Of a DNA stretch of 64,000 nt, positions 1 to 8,176 are shown in pieces. A program made the translations under genes and the position numbers. Under the pieces are notes generated by a model. The model was given only the letters and a program-made list of their open reading frames with translations, made no database searches and was not told the origin of the DNA. This DNA is from JBAZWE01 sp041658605. Its GTDB lineage: Bacteria; Actinomycetota; Thermoleophilia; BMS3ABIN01. Numbering within the stretch: position 1 is the first letter of the stretch; each line of letters opens with the position of its first letter. The stretch spans positions 124,001 through 188,000 of the forward strand of contig JBAZZU010000001.1 in the NCBI GenBank assembly GCA_041658605.1. Reading direction: 5' to 3'.

Positions 1-618
1 TTTGACTCCAACTCTCCTGGTAAACCGGTTGATGTTTCTTTCACGCTCGAAGGGCCATGGGACTTCTCGGATGGTCCGGACGCGATGACGCTCAATATGT
101 CGATGGTGGATCCTGAAGCGGCTTTTTCGGCTGAGGAATTCCCGGATGCCTCGGTAGCCGTCCTGTCTTCCTGGTCTCCGGGCGCCCTGGGCCAGGAGTA
201 CAACTTCCAGAACAAGGATGACGCCGCCTGGAGGGCGTTTGGCAAGTCGGCCGAGAAATCCAGGACCATCCTGTATTCGACTCCATCGCGGGCACTTGTC
301 TTCCCCGTATCAGTGAACAGGAGCTGGACCGAAAGTTACAGCGAGATCGAAGACGGAAAAACCGTGGAGATAACATCGGAAAACCTGGTCGTCGCGCACA
401 ACACCCTGACTCTTCCCGCCGGAGATTTCGACGCTTTCCTTCTGCAGACCAGGGTCAGCGCCAAAAGAAGCGGCATCACGAACACCACGCTGGATTACAC
501 ATGGTTCGTACCGGGAATAGGCAGGGCGGCTGAGATCATCAGCGAGCCCAACGAGCAGAAGGAGACTTTCAAGAAGGCTCGCGCTTTTTACCGGCTCAAG
601 AGCTACATGATTCCCTGA
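1..618 (+). CDS. Unidentified protein, C-terminal part (cut by window edge)
   Basis: Frame 1 is open from base 1 to the TGA at 616-618, so this is the 3' part of a gene that starts outside the window. The first ATG inside is at 85, but protein-like sequence continues upstream of it, so that ATG is not taken as the start. The visible 205 residues are soluble and beta-rich in appearance, without membrane segments. A stretch reading YTWFVPGIGRAAEI near the C-terminus resembles the closing strand of lipid-anchored beta-sandwich proteins (DUF3108-like), which is only an impression. It lies 58 bp upstream of recO on the same strand. No function is assigned. Confidence 0.6.
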   Translation, partial: FDSNSPGKPVDVSFTLEGPWDFSDGPDAMTLNMSMVDPEAAFSAEEFPDASVAVLSSWSPGALGQEYNFQNKDDAAWRAFGKSAEKSRTILYSTPSRALVFPVSVNRSWTESYSEIEDGKTVEITSENLVVAHNTLTLPAGDFDAFLLQTRVSAKRSGITNTTLDYTWFVPGIGRAAEIISEPNEQKETFKKARAFYRLKSYMIP

Positions 619-676
619 TCAGCCAGTCATCATCCTGAGAAACGCCGATCTCATCCCGATGGGATAAAATGGTGAG

Positions 677-1441
677 ATGCCCCGCACTTATTCCACTGAA
701 GCAGTTGTTCTCGGTTCCCACAAACTGGGAGATGCCGACCGTGTCGTGACCCTGTTTACGCGTGACCAGGGAAAGACGCCGACAGTCGTCAAGGGCGTGC
801 GCAAGATCAAATCACGCTTCGGTGGACGGCTCGAGCCATTCACGGTGCTCGCCGTACAGCTTCATGAGGGCCGCAGCCTCCATACGCTTACCAGCGCCGA
901 CACCATAATGACCCACGCGTCGCTCAGGGATAATCCGGCATCACTGAGGGCGGGACTGGCCTTCGTGGACATGCTGGGTCGGGCGACAACCGATGCCGAG
1001 CGACAGCCGCGCACTTTCAACCTGTTGATAAATTACCTCGACGTGATGGAAAAGCTGAATTCGAAGATGACCGGTGCGGCGCCCGGTGCTTCAACTGAAG
1101 GACAGGCCCTGATTTCCACGACACTGGGTGCGGAGCTCAAGCTGCTCCTGCTGACCGGGTTCCTTCCGCACCTCGCGAACTGCGCTTCCTGCGGGGCCGC
1201 GGATTATCTGCCGCGCTTCTCGGCACAGGCAGGCGGAGCGCTCTGCAAAAACTGCGGCAGCGAGTCATTCGTGGTTTCAGGAGAGGCGCTGGAGGCGATG
1301 CGGCGCCTGCTGGAGAAGCCGCTGACGGAATCCTCTTCTTCAACGTTGACGATGGAGGCTTCCGATGAAGTCTGGAGCTGCATCCGCGAGATCTGCCGCT
1401 ACCACCTCGGTGTTGATTTAAGAGTCAAACCCTGGCAGTAG
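677..1441 (+). CDS. recO: DNA repair protein RecO
   Basis: RecO helps RecR load RecA onto SSB-coated single-stranded DNA in the RecFOR pathway. The 254-residue length is normal. The N-terminal OB-fold opens with TEAVVLGSHKLGDADRVVTLFT, shortened here to its hallmark LGDADRVVTLFT, and is followed by VVKGVRK. A C-terminal zinc motif is visible as CASC then CKNC at about residues 172-196. The ATG at 677 is preceded by GATAAAAT and GGTGAG, the latter very close to the start. In Firmicutes recO usually follows era; here era lies 57 kb away, and recO instead converges on mltG with a 25-bp gap. Confidence 0.93.
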   Translation: MPRTYSTEAVVLGSHKLGDADRVVTLFTRDQGKTPTVVKGVRKIKSRFGGRLEPFTVLAVQLHEGRSLHTLTSADTIMTHASLRDNPASLRAGLAFVDMLGRATTDAERQPRTFNLLINYLDVMEKLNSKMTGAAPGASTEGQALISTTLGAELKLLLLTGFLPHLANCASCGAADYLPRFSAQAGGALCKNCGSESFVVSGEALEAMRRLLEKPLTESSSSTLTMEASDEVWSCIREICRYHLGVDLRVKPWQ

Positions 1442-1466
1442 CGCAACGCGCGCGGACCACGTTCCG

Positions 1467-2483
1467 TCAAACTCCGTCCCTTGCGTTCAGAAATTCATCG
1501 TATGAGCTTGTGAAGAAATGGTGTCCCTCTTCGTCTCCCGTAGCTACATAGTAGATGTAGTCGACAGGCGCCGGATTCATGGCCGCCTTGATCGACTCGA
1601 TCCCCGGGTTGCATATGGGGCCCGGCGGAAGCCCTTTATAGAGGCGCGTATTGTAGGGTGAATCAGTCTCAATGTCCTGCTGGGTGAGTTCGAGCTTCCA
1701 GTAACCGATGGCGTACTGAACCGTGGCGTCGACTTCCAGTTTCATTCCGGCGGAGAGGCGGTTATAGATGACCGCCGCTACCTGTGGCCTTTCTTCGGGG
1801 ACTCTCGCCTCACGTTCCACCATGGACGCCACAATCAGCAGCTGATACTCGCTCACGCCGAGGCCGGCAGCCTTGCCCCAGTCGAGGCCTGAAGTCTTAC
1901 TCCGGAAAGTCTCCAGCTGGCTGTCCACAAACTTGCCGGCGGTTAACTGGTCATTCAGGTCGTACGTGCTTGGAAAGAGGAAGCCCTCCAGATCCTCCGC
2001 CTGCGACGCACCTGACAGCGGCAGCAGCCTGTTGTTTGTCTTCACGGCCTGACGGTATTCTTTCTCAGTGATAGCCGTCCTGTATGAAACCAGCTTCGCG
2101 ATATCGCTTATTGAATAGCCCTCGGGGATGGTAAGCACGCCTTCGGGCGCCTGGATCCCTTTTTCCAGCTTTTCCAGCATACTGTCGATGGACTCACCGC
2201 GTTCGAAGCGATAGACACCGGCCTTCAACTTTTCGCCTACTCCGGTTTCATTCGCCCTGCTGGTAAAATCCTTCTCGCTGTCGATCACGTCTTCCGCGGC
2301 CAGCATGCGGGCGATCTCGGAAGTGCTGGTGCCCGGCGATATGCGAATGGTCACCTGCCCCTCCTTCCTGGCTCCCCCGCATGAGATCACTGACAGAATT
2401 ATCAGCAGGCAGGAGGCAACGATTACCACAACGGGGAAGCTGTGGCGTATTGATGGGGCGGATTGTGGGCGCAATGATCTCAT
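1467..2483 (-). CDS. mltG: Endolytic murein transglycosylase MltG (YceG)
   Basis: MltG cleaves nascent glycan strands at the membrane and acts as a terminase of peptidoglycan synthesis. The 338-residue protein has a basic N-terminus, a hydrophobic segment at about residues 17-34, a LysM-like region, and the YceG catalytic region with the conserved Glu in VASMVEREA. It ends with the family motif NTRLYKGLPPGPICNPG. The hydrophobic segment ends in VISCGG, which reads as a lipobox, whereas MltG usually keeps an uncleaved transmembrane helix. It is the last gene of an alaS-ruvX-mltG run; the aroE that often follows is absent. Confidence 0.93.
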   Translation of the reverse strand: MRSLRPQSAPSIRHSFPVVVIVASCLLIILSVISCGGARKEGQVTIRISPGTSTSEIARMLAAEDVIDSEKDFTSRANETGVGEKLKAGVYRFERGESIDSMLEKLEKGIQAPEGVLTIPEGYSISDIAKLVSYRTAITEKEYRQAVKTNNRLLPLSGASQAEDLEGFLFPSTYDLNDQLTAGKFVDSQLETFRSKTSGLDWGKAAGLGVSEYQLLIVASMVEREARVPEERPQVAAVIYNRLSAGMKLEVDATVQYAIGYWKLELTQQDIETDSPYNTRLYKGLPPGPICNPGIESIKAAMNPAPVDYIYYVATGDEEGHHFFTSSYDEFLNARDGV

Positions 2484-2527
2484 GTTCGTTCCGGTGAGCA
2501 GATAAAATAATACATTATTTGTTTCTT

Positions 2528-2947
2528 CTATTCGGGATCGACGTCATTCATGCGACGATATGCTTCTGAGCCCAGAAAGTCCTCAAGCAGGACACATGCC
2601 GCCAGACTATGTCTGGAACTGGACGTATTATGACCTTTTCTGCCGGCCATTTTACTCGTGAAACGCTCATCCCATGAAATAACCGGGAGCTCGAGAGCTT
2701 CTTCCAGGACCCTGATGAAGTCCATGCTCTCCCCGGCCTGGAGGCCACATTCGCCGCTCAATGAGACTGGCATCCCGACCAGGACGGCTTCGACGACCTC
2801 GTCGCGTGCAAGATCGACTATCTTTTTCAGTCCTGCCTTGCCTGAGGCGTCATCGATGTCATCGAGGGGCCTGACGATCGTACCCGTCGGATCGCAGATC
2901 GCGACCCCTGTATGTGCCTGGCCGTAATCAAGCGCAATGATCTTCAT
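2528..2947 (-). CDS. ruvX: RuvX/YqgF-type Holliday junction resolvase-like protein
   Basis: YqgF/RuvX proteins have an RNase H fold and act in pre-16S rRNA 5'-end processing and possibly junction resolution. The 139-residue protein has the first acidic motif (ALDYG) and the DERFTS motif. The third motif, normally V-D-x-x-A-A, reads R-H-S-L-A-A, so the catalytic Asp is replaced by His (codon CAT), and the loop before it is about six residues shorter than in E. coli YqgF. The family assignment is firm from motifs and from its place between alaS and mltG; activity is uncertain. The start is the ATG at 2947 with a weak ribosome-binding site. Confidence 0.88.
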   Translation of the reverse strand: MKIIALDYGQAHTGVAICDPTGTIVRPLDDIDDASGKAGLKKIVDLARDEVVEAVLVGMPVSLSGECGLQAGESMDFIRVLEEALELPVISWDERFTSKMAGRKGHNTSSSRHSLAACVLLEDFLGSEAYRRMNDVDPE

Positions 2948-2975
2948 CGTGGGAACCTGCCTGCCGGAGGATTAG

Positions 2976-5600
2976 TCAGGAGAGTTTTTCCGCCAGCCAC
3001 ATGCGGGCTTTCTCCAACGCTTCGCCTGTTCCGCCGGCGTCGCTGCCGCCGCCCCTCGCCATATTGGGACGCCCGCCTCCCTTGCCGCCGACGACGGGTG
3101 CGATTTCTTTTATCAGGTCGCCTGCCCTGGCGCCTCGTTCGATAACCTGGTCGGAAAAGTTTGCCACCAGACTTACACGACCCTCAGCCGCCATCGCCAG
3201 CAGAATGGCCGCTGGACCCAGTGCCCCCCTGATATGATCTGAAAGCTCCATGAGATCGTCAGGTTTCTCGACCTCAACCTCATCGACAAGCACGCTTATG
3301 CCGTTTATTTCCTCTGCCTGGCCCGCCAGCTTGCGGCTCAATTCTCCCAGCCTGCCGGATTCTGACTCACGCGCCATTATCCTGAGCGACTTAAGCTCCT
3401 TATCTAGTGCTGCGACTGTATCCGGAAGACGCTCCGGCTCGGTTTTCAGCTCCCGGGCCAGCAGATCCACCATCCTGTCACGGCCACGCATGTAGTCGAT
3501 CGCGGGCTTGGATGTTATCGCCTCGATACGGCGCAGGTTAGCTCCAACGCTGGACTCAGACAGGATTTTAAAGACACCTATCTGGGCCGTGCTGGTGACA
3601 TGCGTGCCGCCGCAAAGCTCCCGGCTGAAATCGCCGACTTCGATGACCCGCACAAATTCTCCGTACTTTTCGTCAAAGAGGGCGATGACGCCCATGTCCT
3701 TCGCATAATCCATTGTGGTCGTAAAGGCCTTGACTGGCTGGTTCTCGATAATCTTGCGATTGACTATGTCTTCGATTTTCGCGAGCTCGACCTCAGTCAG
3801 CGCCTTTGTATGGCTGAAATCAAATCGCAGTTTTTCGGCGTTTACGGCCGAGCCTCCCTGCCGCACCTGCTCGCCGAGCAGGCTGCGCAACGCGTTGTGT
3901 AAAAGATGGGTTGCAGTATGGTTACAGGCTGTGGCATGCCGTCGTACCCGGTTTATCATGACTTTAGCACGGGCTCCCGCCTCCAGGCGCCCTTCTTCGA
4001 TCTCAGCAAGAATCACCTGGTCGCCATCGAGGGAGTAGACCTCCAGCACGCTGGCCTTGCCATCGTCGGTGTGAATCCAGCCTTGATCGGAGATCTGACC
4101 GCCGGATTCCGCGTAGAACGGGGATTCCCTGAGTTTAAGCACCACCCGTCCGCCTTCCAGCTCCTCGAGGTCGCCGATCGACGTATAAAGCTCCTGTTTG
4201 CCATAGCCGACGAATTCCGTCCTGACCCTGGCGTTGCGCCCCAGCTCCGCCATGGCGTGCCTCTCCGCGTCACCCACGGCCTTAACCGATGCGCGCGCGC
4301 GTTGTCGCTGCTCTTCCATCAGACGGTCGAACTCCTCTTCGTCGACATCAAGCCCCTCATCCTGGATCATCTCCCTTGTCAGATCGAAGGGAAAACCATA
4401 CGTATCATGCAGCCGGAAAGCCACCCCGCCCTCGACCATTTTGCCGCCAGACTCTTTCTTCTGCTCTATCGTCTGTATCAGGATGGCGTTTCCCTGTTCC
4501 AGCGTCATGCCGAAGCGGCGCTCTTCTTCCTGCGCCATCTCCTCGATGAACTTCCTGTGCTGCAGCAGTTCGGGATAGGTTTCCTGCATACTGTCGATAG
4601 CCATGTCGCATAAAGAGGCCAGAAAAGGCTCACGTATCTCGAGGTTCGACGCTGACTGAATAGCCCGGCGCATGACGCGCCTTAAAACATATCCGCGTCC
4701 TTCGTTGCCGGCAAAAACGCCGTCAGCGACAAGAAATGTCACCGCGCGGCTATGGTCGGCAAGCACCCGCACTGCGCGGTCGATCCTGTCGTTACCAGCC
4801 CCGTACCTGACGCCGGCGGTGTCGCATATATGACTTATCAGCGGCGCAAAAAGGTCTGTGTCAAAGACAGCCAGTTTTCCATCCATGACCGCGGTTATAC
4901 GCTCGAGTCCCATTCCGGTATCGACATTCTGTGTGGGCAGCGGCGTAAGCAGGCCTGCTTCGTCGCGGTTGAACTGCATGAAGACCAGGTTCCAGAACTC
5001 CACGAAGCGATCGCAGTCGCAGCCGGGCCTGCATTCGGGATCACTGCAGCCGGCGCTCTCGCCAAGGTCGTAATAAAGTTCGGTGCTGGGCCCGCAGGGC
5101 CCGGTCGGGCCAGCTGACCAGAAATTGTCCTCGGCAGTGAGAGGCACTATCCTCTCGGCGGCTACACCGGCTTCGAGCCAGGCGGCGCGGGCCTCCTCGT
5201 CGGCTTCTACTTTGTCATCACCGCGGAATATGCTTACCCAGACCCGGTTGGTGTCCATTTTCAGCACCTGCGTGGAATAACGCCACGCAAGATCGATGGC
5301 GCCTTCCTTAAAATAATCTCCAAAAGAAAAATTTCCCAGCATCTCGAAGAAAGTGAGATGCCTTGCGGTCTTTCCGACACGATCTATATCAGTCGTCCGA
5401 AAACACTTCTGGCAGGTTGTTAAACGAGGATGCGTCGCTGGCTGGATCCCGAGAAAGTACGGCTTGAACTGCTGCATTCCTGCAGTTGTGAGCAGCACCG
5501 ACGGATCTCCCACGGGAACCAGCGAAGAACTTTTCCGGGCTTCGTGCCCGTTTTCGATAAAGAACTCCTGAAAGCTGGAGCGGATCTCATGACTCTTCAA
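2976..5600 (-). CDS. alaS: Alanine--tRNA ligase
   Basis: AlaRS charges tRNA-Ala and hydrolyses mischarged Ser and Gly. At 874 residues it is full length. The class II core is at the N-terminus (SSSLVPVGDPSVLLTTAGMQQ begins near residue 25; its core is GDPSVLLTTAGMQQF), with TCQKCFRTTDIDRVG as motif 2. The editing domain carries the HTATH and CGGTH zinc motifs, and a DHHA1 domain ends in GGKGGGRPNMARGGG. The start is a TTG at 5600, ten bases past the end of the upstream sigma-factor gene, and the nearest good Shine-Dalgarno lies 15 nt away inside that gene, suggesting translational coupling. Confidence 0.97.
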   Translation of the reverse strand: MKSHEIRSSFQEFFIENGHEARKSSSLVPVGDPSVLLTTAGMQQFKPYFLGIQPATHPRLTTCQKCFRTTDIDRVGKTARHLTFFEMLGNFSFGDYFKEGAIDLAWRYSTQVLKMDTNRVWVSIFRGDDKVEADEEARAAWLEAGVAAERIVPLTAEDNFWSAGPTGPCGPSTELYYDLGESAGCSDPECRPGCDCDRFVEFWNLVFMQFNRDEAGLLTPLPTQNVDTGMGLERITAVMDGKLAVFDTDLFAPLISHICDTAGVRYGAGNDRIDRAVRVLADHSRAVTFLVADGVFAGNEGRGYVLRRVMRRAIQSASNLEIREPFLASLCDMAIDSMQETYPELLQHRKFIEEMAQEEERRFGMTLEQGNAILIQTIEQKKESGGKMVEGGVAFRLHDTYGFPFDLTREMIQDEGLDVDEEEFDRLMEEQRQRARASVKAVGDAERHAMAELGRNARVRTEFVGYGKQELYTSIGDLEELEGGRVVLKLRESPFYAESGGQISDQGWIHTDDGKASVLEVYSLDGDQVILAEIEEGRLEAGARAKVMINRVRRHATACNHTATHLLHNALRSLLGEQVRQGGSAVNAEKLRFDFSHTKALTEVELAKIEDIVNRKIIENQPVKAFTTTMDYAKDMGVIALFDEKYGEFVRVIEVGDFSRELCGGTHVTSTAQIGVFKILSESSVGANLRRIEAITSKPAIDYMRGRDRMVDLLARELKTEPERLPDTVAALDKELKSLRIMARESESGRLGELSRKLAGQAEEINGISVLVDEVEVEKPDDLMELSDHIRGALGPAAILLAMAAEGRVSLVANFSDQVIERGARAGDLIKEIAPVVGGKGGGRPNMARGGGSDAGGTGEALEKARMWLAEKLS

Positions 5601-5609
5601 CTAGGACTG

Positions 5610-6413
5610 TCAACTCTCCTTTCCTTCCCGCGACTCAATTTCCGAGCGAACCTTGGCAAGCGCTCTACGGATCAGCCGGGAGACGTGCATCTGGGATACG
5701 CCTATGTTCGCTGCTATCTGCGACTGAGTCAAGCCCTCGAAGAACCTTTGATGCAAAATGCTGCGTTCGCGGCTCGTGAGACGCGCGAATCCCGGCTCCA
5801 GCGTGAAACGTCTGTCCGCGGTCTCAAATCCAAAATCGAGTCCGCCTATCGAGTCCAGCGGTAATCGTTCGTCCTCATCATCACCGCGCTTGAAGGAATG
5901 GTCCAGCGAGAGCGCGCTTCTTGACCTGCCGGCCTCGATCGCTTCCATGACTTCCTCGGATGTGGCGTCCACGGCATCCGCAAGCTCGGGAATACTCGGA
6001 GATCGATGGCGGCTGCCCGCCAGGTCGCCCATGACCTGCTCCAGCCGTATGTTCAGCTCCAGCAGCCCGCGTGGGACCTTTACCGCCCAGCCCTTGTCGC
6101 GAAAATAGCGCTTGATCTCGCCGATGATGTTGGGAGTCGCATAAGTGGAGAGCGCCACGCCGCGATCGATATCGAAGCGGTCAATGGCCTTGATGAGTCC
6201 GATGCAGCCGACCTGCACCAGGTCTTCCAGCTGCTCACCGCGTTGGCAATAGCGCCGGGAGACGCCGTAAACCAGAGGAAGATACCGCGTTATCAGCTCA
6301 TCGCGAGCCCTTGTATCTCCCCGATGGCAATATGCCGACAGCAGGTCTCGTTCGCCCAACTGTCCGTGATTCATTAAACTGCCCTGACTTGCGTAGCATG
6401 CCGTGGCTCCCAT
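5610..6413 (-). CDS. RNA polymerase sigma factor, SigB/SigF-like (group 3 sigma-70)
   Basis: An alternative sigma factor of 267 residues. Region 2 (DLVQVGCIGLIKAIDRFD) spans about residues 38-106. Region 3 follows at about 115-165 with HRSPSIPELADAV. Region 4 (LTSRERSILHQRFFEGLTQ) covers about 212-251, with an HTH reading SQMHVSRLIRRAL. The reading frame is open to 6449 (TTG), but the ATG at 6413 has GGAGG six bases upstream and is preferred; ATG 6374 is a weaker option. It interrupts the usual DUF948-membrane protein-alaS order. A FliA/sigma-D-type promoter lies about 150 bp upstream, which hints at a sigma cascade. No anti-sigma gene is adjacent. Confidence 0.9.
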   Translation of the reverse strand: MGATACYASQGSLMNHGQLGERDLLSAYCHRGDTRARDELITRYLPLVYGVSRRYCQRGEQLEDLVQVGCIGLIKAIDRFDIDRGVALSTYATPNIIGEIKRYFRDKGWAVKVPRGLLELNIRLEQVMGDLAGSRHRSPSIPELADAVDATSEEVMEAIEAGRSRSALSLDHSFKRGDDEDERLPLDSIGGLDFGFETADRRFTLEPGFARLTSRERSILHQRFFEGLTQSQIAANIGVSQMHVSRLIRRALAKVRSEIESREGKES

Positions 6414-6449
6414 GCCCCACCTCCATCGAATAAGCTTCCTGGATATCAA

Positions 6450-6650
6450 GAAGCGTTTTTACCCTTGTTTCGATAGTTGTGGTTCCCCCGAACCTGAGCT
6501 CCCCGCTTGCCCGAGCTACCGTGCTTTTCGATATTAATTACCGATTTAGCTGGTGCCCGACGCCTTTCGGCAGTAACCTGGAAAAACTTTAGCGGTTTTT
6601 AAAAAATATTTCCGGGCTTTGGACCTACCCGCTAAAGGGAGAATCAAAGT
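6450..6650 (-). other. Sigma-factor 5' region with promoter and hairpins
   Basis: This 200-bp gap lies upstream of the sigma gene on the minus strand. It holds the TAAA-N16-GCCG promoter-like sequence. Downstream of that come a GCC-GAAA-GGC hairpin, which overlaps the -10, and a GGTTC-gggg-GAACC hairpin. It may form a structured leader; I could not match it to a riboswitch class. Confidence 0.4.
6564..6591 (-). promoter_or_regulatory. Putative sigma-28 (FliA/sigma-D/WhiG) type promoter
   Basis: On the minus strand TAAA (6588-6591) is followed after 16 bases by GCCGAAAG (6564-6571). The sigma-D consensus is TAAA-N14-16-GCCGATAT. The match is 4/4 in the -35 and 5/8 in the -10. It would drive the sigma-factor gene starting at 6413. 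Confidence 0.4.
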
Positions 6651-6932
6651 TCAGACAATATAGTCCTTGATAGTGACCTCGAGGTCCTCCTCTCCATTTA
6701 GTTGACGGTCGATCTCAGCCTCACGCTCCATGGCCGCCTTTCTTCCCGCTATCGCGGCCTCTCCCATGTGCTGCCTGAAGACTCCGCTACTGTCCTTCAG
6801 TTCCTGCGGCAGGTTCGTCAGCACCGCGCCCATGTCCCTGCCTGTCGTCTCGCTCCGCCGCTGGGCATATGCATAAACCGCCGCGCCCGCGGCCAGCGCT
6901 ATAAGAACCGTTCCTCCAAAAAACCGGCCCAT
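6651..6932 (-). CDS. Small single-pass membrane protein (DUF6167/YtxH-like)
   Basis: A 93-residue protein with one N-terminal membrane helix (FFGGTVLIALAAGAAVYAYA) and a charged, probably helical cytoplasmic tail. It begins one base after the end of the DUF948 gene, and the pair sits upstream of alaS, a position occupied in many actinobacteria by a DUF948 protein and a small membrane protein (DUF6167). Identification rests on that context and topology, as the sequence itself has no strong motif. The function is unknown. Confidence 0.65.
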   Translation of the reverse strand: MGRFFGGTVLIALAAGAAVYAYAQRRSETTGRDMGAVLTNLPQELKDSSGVFRQHMGEAAIAGRKAAMEREAEIDRQLNGEEDLEVTIKDYIV

Positions 6933-6933
6933 G

Positions 6934-7302
6934 TCAGCTCCTTCCCCGATAGCTGTCCATCATCGATGACACGGCCTCGGTAAGGCCCGCCGAAAGACCT
7001 GCCGCTTTCTTAACCGGGTTGGTAATTACTGACGAGACTGTTTTTGTCGTCCTGTCGACCCTTTGCGTGACCCCAGTTAGCGTATCCACCATGCCATCCA
7101 CGCTTTTCAACTGGTCATTCACCTCGTCCAGCGTCGTCTGCAGTTGTGAAAGCAGCGGTATGACCTCTTCGTCCAGCCTTTTTACAAAAATGTTGAGGCG
7201 CGTGAACGTCCCCCCCATCCTGAGCAGCACATAGGCCAGGGCCAGTGCCGTTACCACCAGAAAGAAGCTCAGTGAGCCTTCGAGAATGGCTGTCCAGTCC
7301 AT
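6934..7302 (-). CDS. DUF948 domain membrane protein
   Basis: A 122-residue protein with a transmembrane helix at about residues 8-28, followed by a long amphipathic coiled-coil stretch (LDEVNDQLKSVDGMVDTLTG) typical of DUF948, and a short tail with ITNPVKKAAGL, also characteristic. The start ATG is preceded by GGAGG nine bases upstream. The family is widespread in Gram-positives and has no assigned biochemical role. It opens the minus-strand run towards the sigma factor and alaS. Confidence 0.82.
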   Translation of the reverse strand: MDWTAILEGSLSFFLVVTALALAYVLLRMGGTFTRLNIFVKRLDEEVIPLLSQLQTTLDEVNDQLKSVDGMVDTLTGVTQRVDRTTKTVSSVITNPVKKAAGLSAGLTEAVSSMMDSYRGRS

Positions 7303-7344
7303 GCGGATATTCCTCCCGTGTTTTGATGCTTTGGCCTCCGTATC

Positions 7345-7357
7345 TTAACACAGTTAA
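7345..7357. promoter_or_regulatory. Palindrome TTAAC-ACA-GTTAA, possible operator
   Basis: A perfect 5-bp inverted repeat with a 3-bp centre, 43 bp upstream of the DUF948 start. It looks like a small repressor or activator site; no regulator is identified. Confidence 0.3.
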
Positions 7358-7510
7358 AACGTCCTTTGTGATGCTGGACTCCACTCTGATCAGTCTCCTT
7401 TCCAAGGCTGGAGAGCCAATATATCCCATGGTCAAGCCCATCAGTAATCGGGGAATCCCCCTTTTGCGCGGGATTCAAAACCCGGAGGCAGGCATATGGA
7501 AGACTCAAAG

Positions 7511-7556
7511 TGTCACTTTTTCATCTGTGACACATCTGCCGGTTAAACGTATAACC
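7511..7556 (+). promoter_or_regulatory. Putative ECF-type promoter with nested inverted repeats
   Basis: TGTGAC (7526-7531), 16 bases, then CGTATA (7548-7553) resembles ECF promoters of the TGAAAC-N16-CGTATA (SigW) type. TGTCAC (7511-7516) and GTGACA (7527-7532) form an inverted repeat, and 7541-7556 is a 14/16 palindrome over the -10 (GGTTA...TAACC). Transcription would begin near 7560, fitting an autoregulated ECF gene with its start codon at 7607 or 7610. Confidence 0.4.
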
Positions 7557-7606
7557 TTATGAGACCGAACAGAGGGTTTACCTTGTTGACCATGATGGAA
7601 GAAGCA

Positions 7607-8176
7607 ATGATGAACTTGAAGCCCGGAAAGCGACAGCAGGCAGGACCAGAGGGAGACGCCGCCAGGACTCCCGATTTCGACGACGTGTATCGCCGCTACA
7701 TGCGGCCCGTATACGCGTTCATAGCCTACAGGGTCAATGAGCGCGCCACCGCCGAGGATATTACGGCGCTGGTGTTTGAAAAGGCGTGGCGCGGCTTCGA
7801 CGGTTTCGACCCGCGGCGCGCTTCCGCATCGACCTGGATATTCACAATAGCGCGCAATTGTCTTTCTGACCACTTCCGCAAGACCGGCAGAGGCAGCGAG
7901 ACACCCCTGGATGAAAATACCCGGCGAAACAGTGAACACGGTGATGATCCCTTTGACAGTCTCGAGACTTTTGAGCTCAGGCGTGAGCTGCATGATGCGT
8001 TGTCCGGCCTGGCTCCGAATGAGCGTGAGATCGTATCTCTCAAATTCGGAGCCGCGATGACGAACCGCGATATCGCCAGGCTTCTGGATATCTCTGATTC
8101 GAACGCGGGCACCATACTCTACCGGTCTCTCATTAAATTAAAAACGATGCTCGAGGGCGGGATAAAAAATGACTGA
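7607..8176 (+). CDS. ECF-family RNA polymerase sigma factor
   Basis: A sigma-70 family protein of extracytoplasmic-function type. Region 2 reads DFDDVYRRYMRPVYAFIAYR and continues with TAEDITALVFEKAW; region 4 reads LAPNEREIVSLKFGAAM with an HTH at NRDIARLLDISDSN. The frame is open from an ATG at 7559, but that codon coincides with the predicted transcription start. ATG 7607 (and 7610) has GGAAG at a good distance, giving 189 residues. Its last 8 bp overlap the start of the DUF4349 gene, so the two are translationally coupled, and the partner is probably the membrane component that controls it. Confidence 0.88.
   Translation: MMNLKPGKRQQAGPEGDAARTPDFDDVYRRYMRPVYAFIAYRVNERATAEDITALVFEKAWRGFDGFDPRRASASTWIFTIARNCLSDHFRKTGRGSETPLDENTRRNSEHGDDPFDSLETFELRRELHDALSGLAPNEREIVSLKFGAAMTNRDIARLLDISDSNAGTILYRSLIKLKTMLEGGIKND

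Larger units (their letters stand above)
7303..7606. other. Divergent intergenic region between DUF948 gene and ECF sigma gene
   Basis: About 300 bp between divergent genes. It holds the palindrome TTAAC-ACA-GTTAA (7345-7357), a short GGGGA/TCCCC hairpin near 7450, the inverted repeat TGTCAC/GTGACA and a near-palindrome at 7541-7556. No RNA gene was recognised. Confidence 0.5.

Noticed and set aside
3906..4613. 235-codon plus-strand frame inside alaS
   Set aside because: Antisense to conserved AlaRS sequence; no ribosome-binding site or family features.
6450..6560. c-di-AMP (ydaO) riboswitch in the sigma-factor leader
   Set aside because: A CGGGGGAACCA word is present, but the other ydaO consensus blocks (GGGGUGAAUC, CAGCUAACCUCG) are absent.
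7470..7490. tRNA T-arm-like GGGATTCAAAACCCG near the ECF gene
   Set aside because: The loop is 8 bases and no acceptor, D-arm or anticodon arm can be formed around it.
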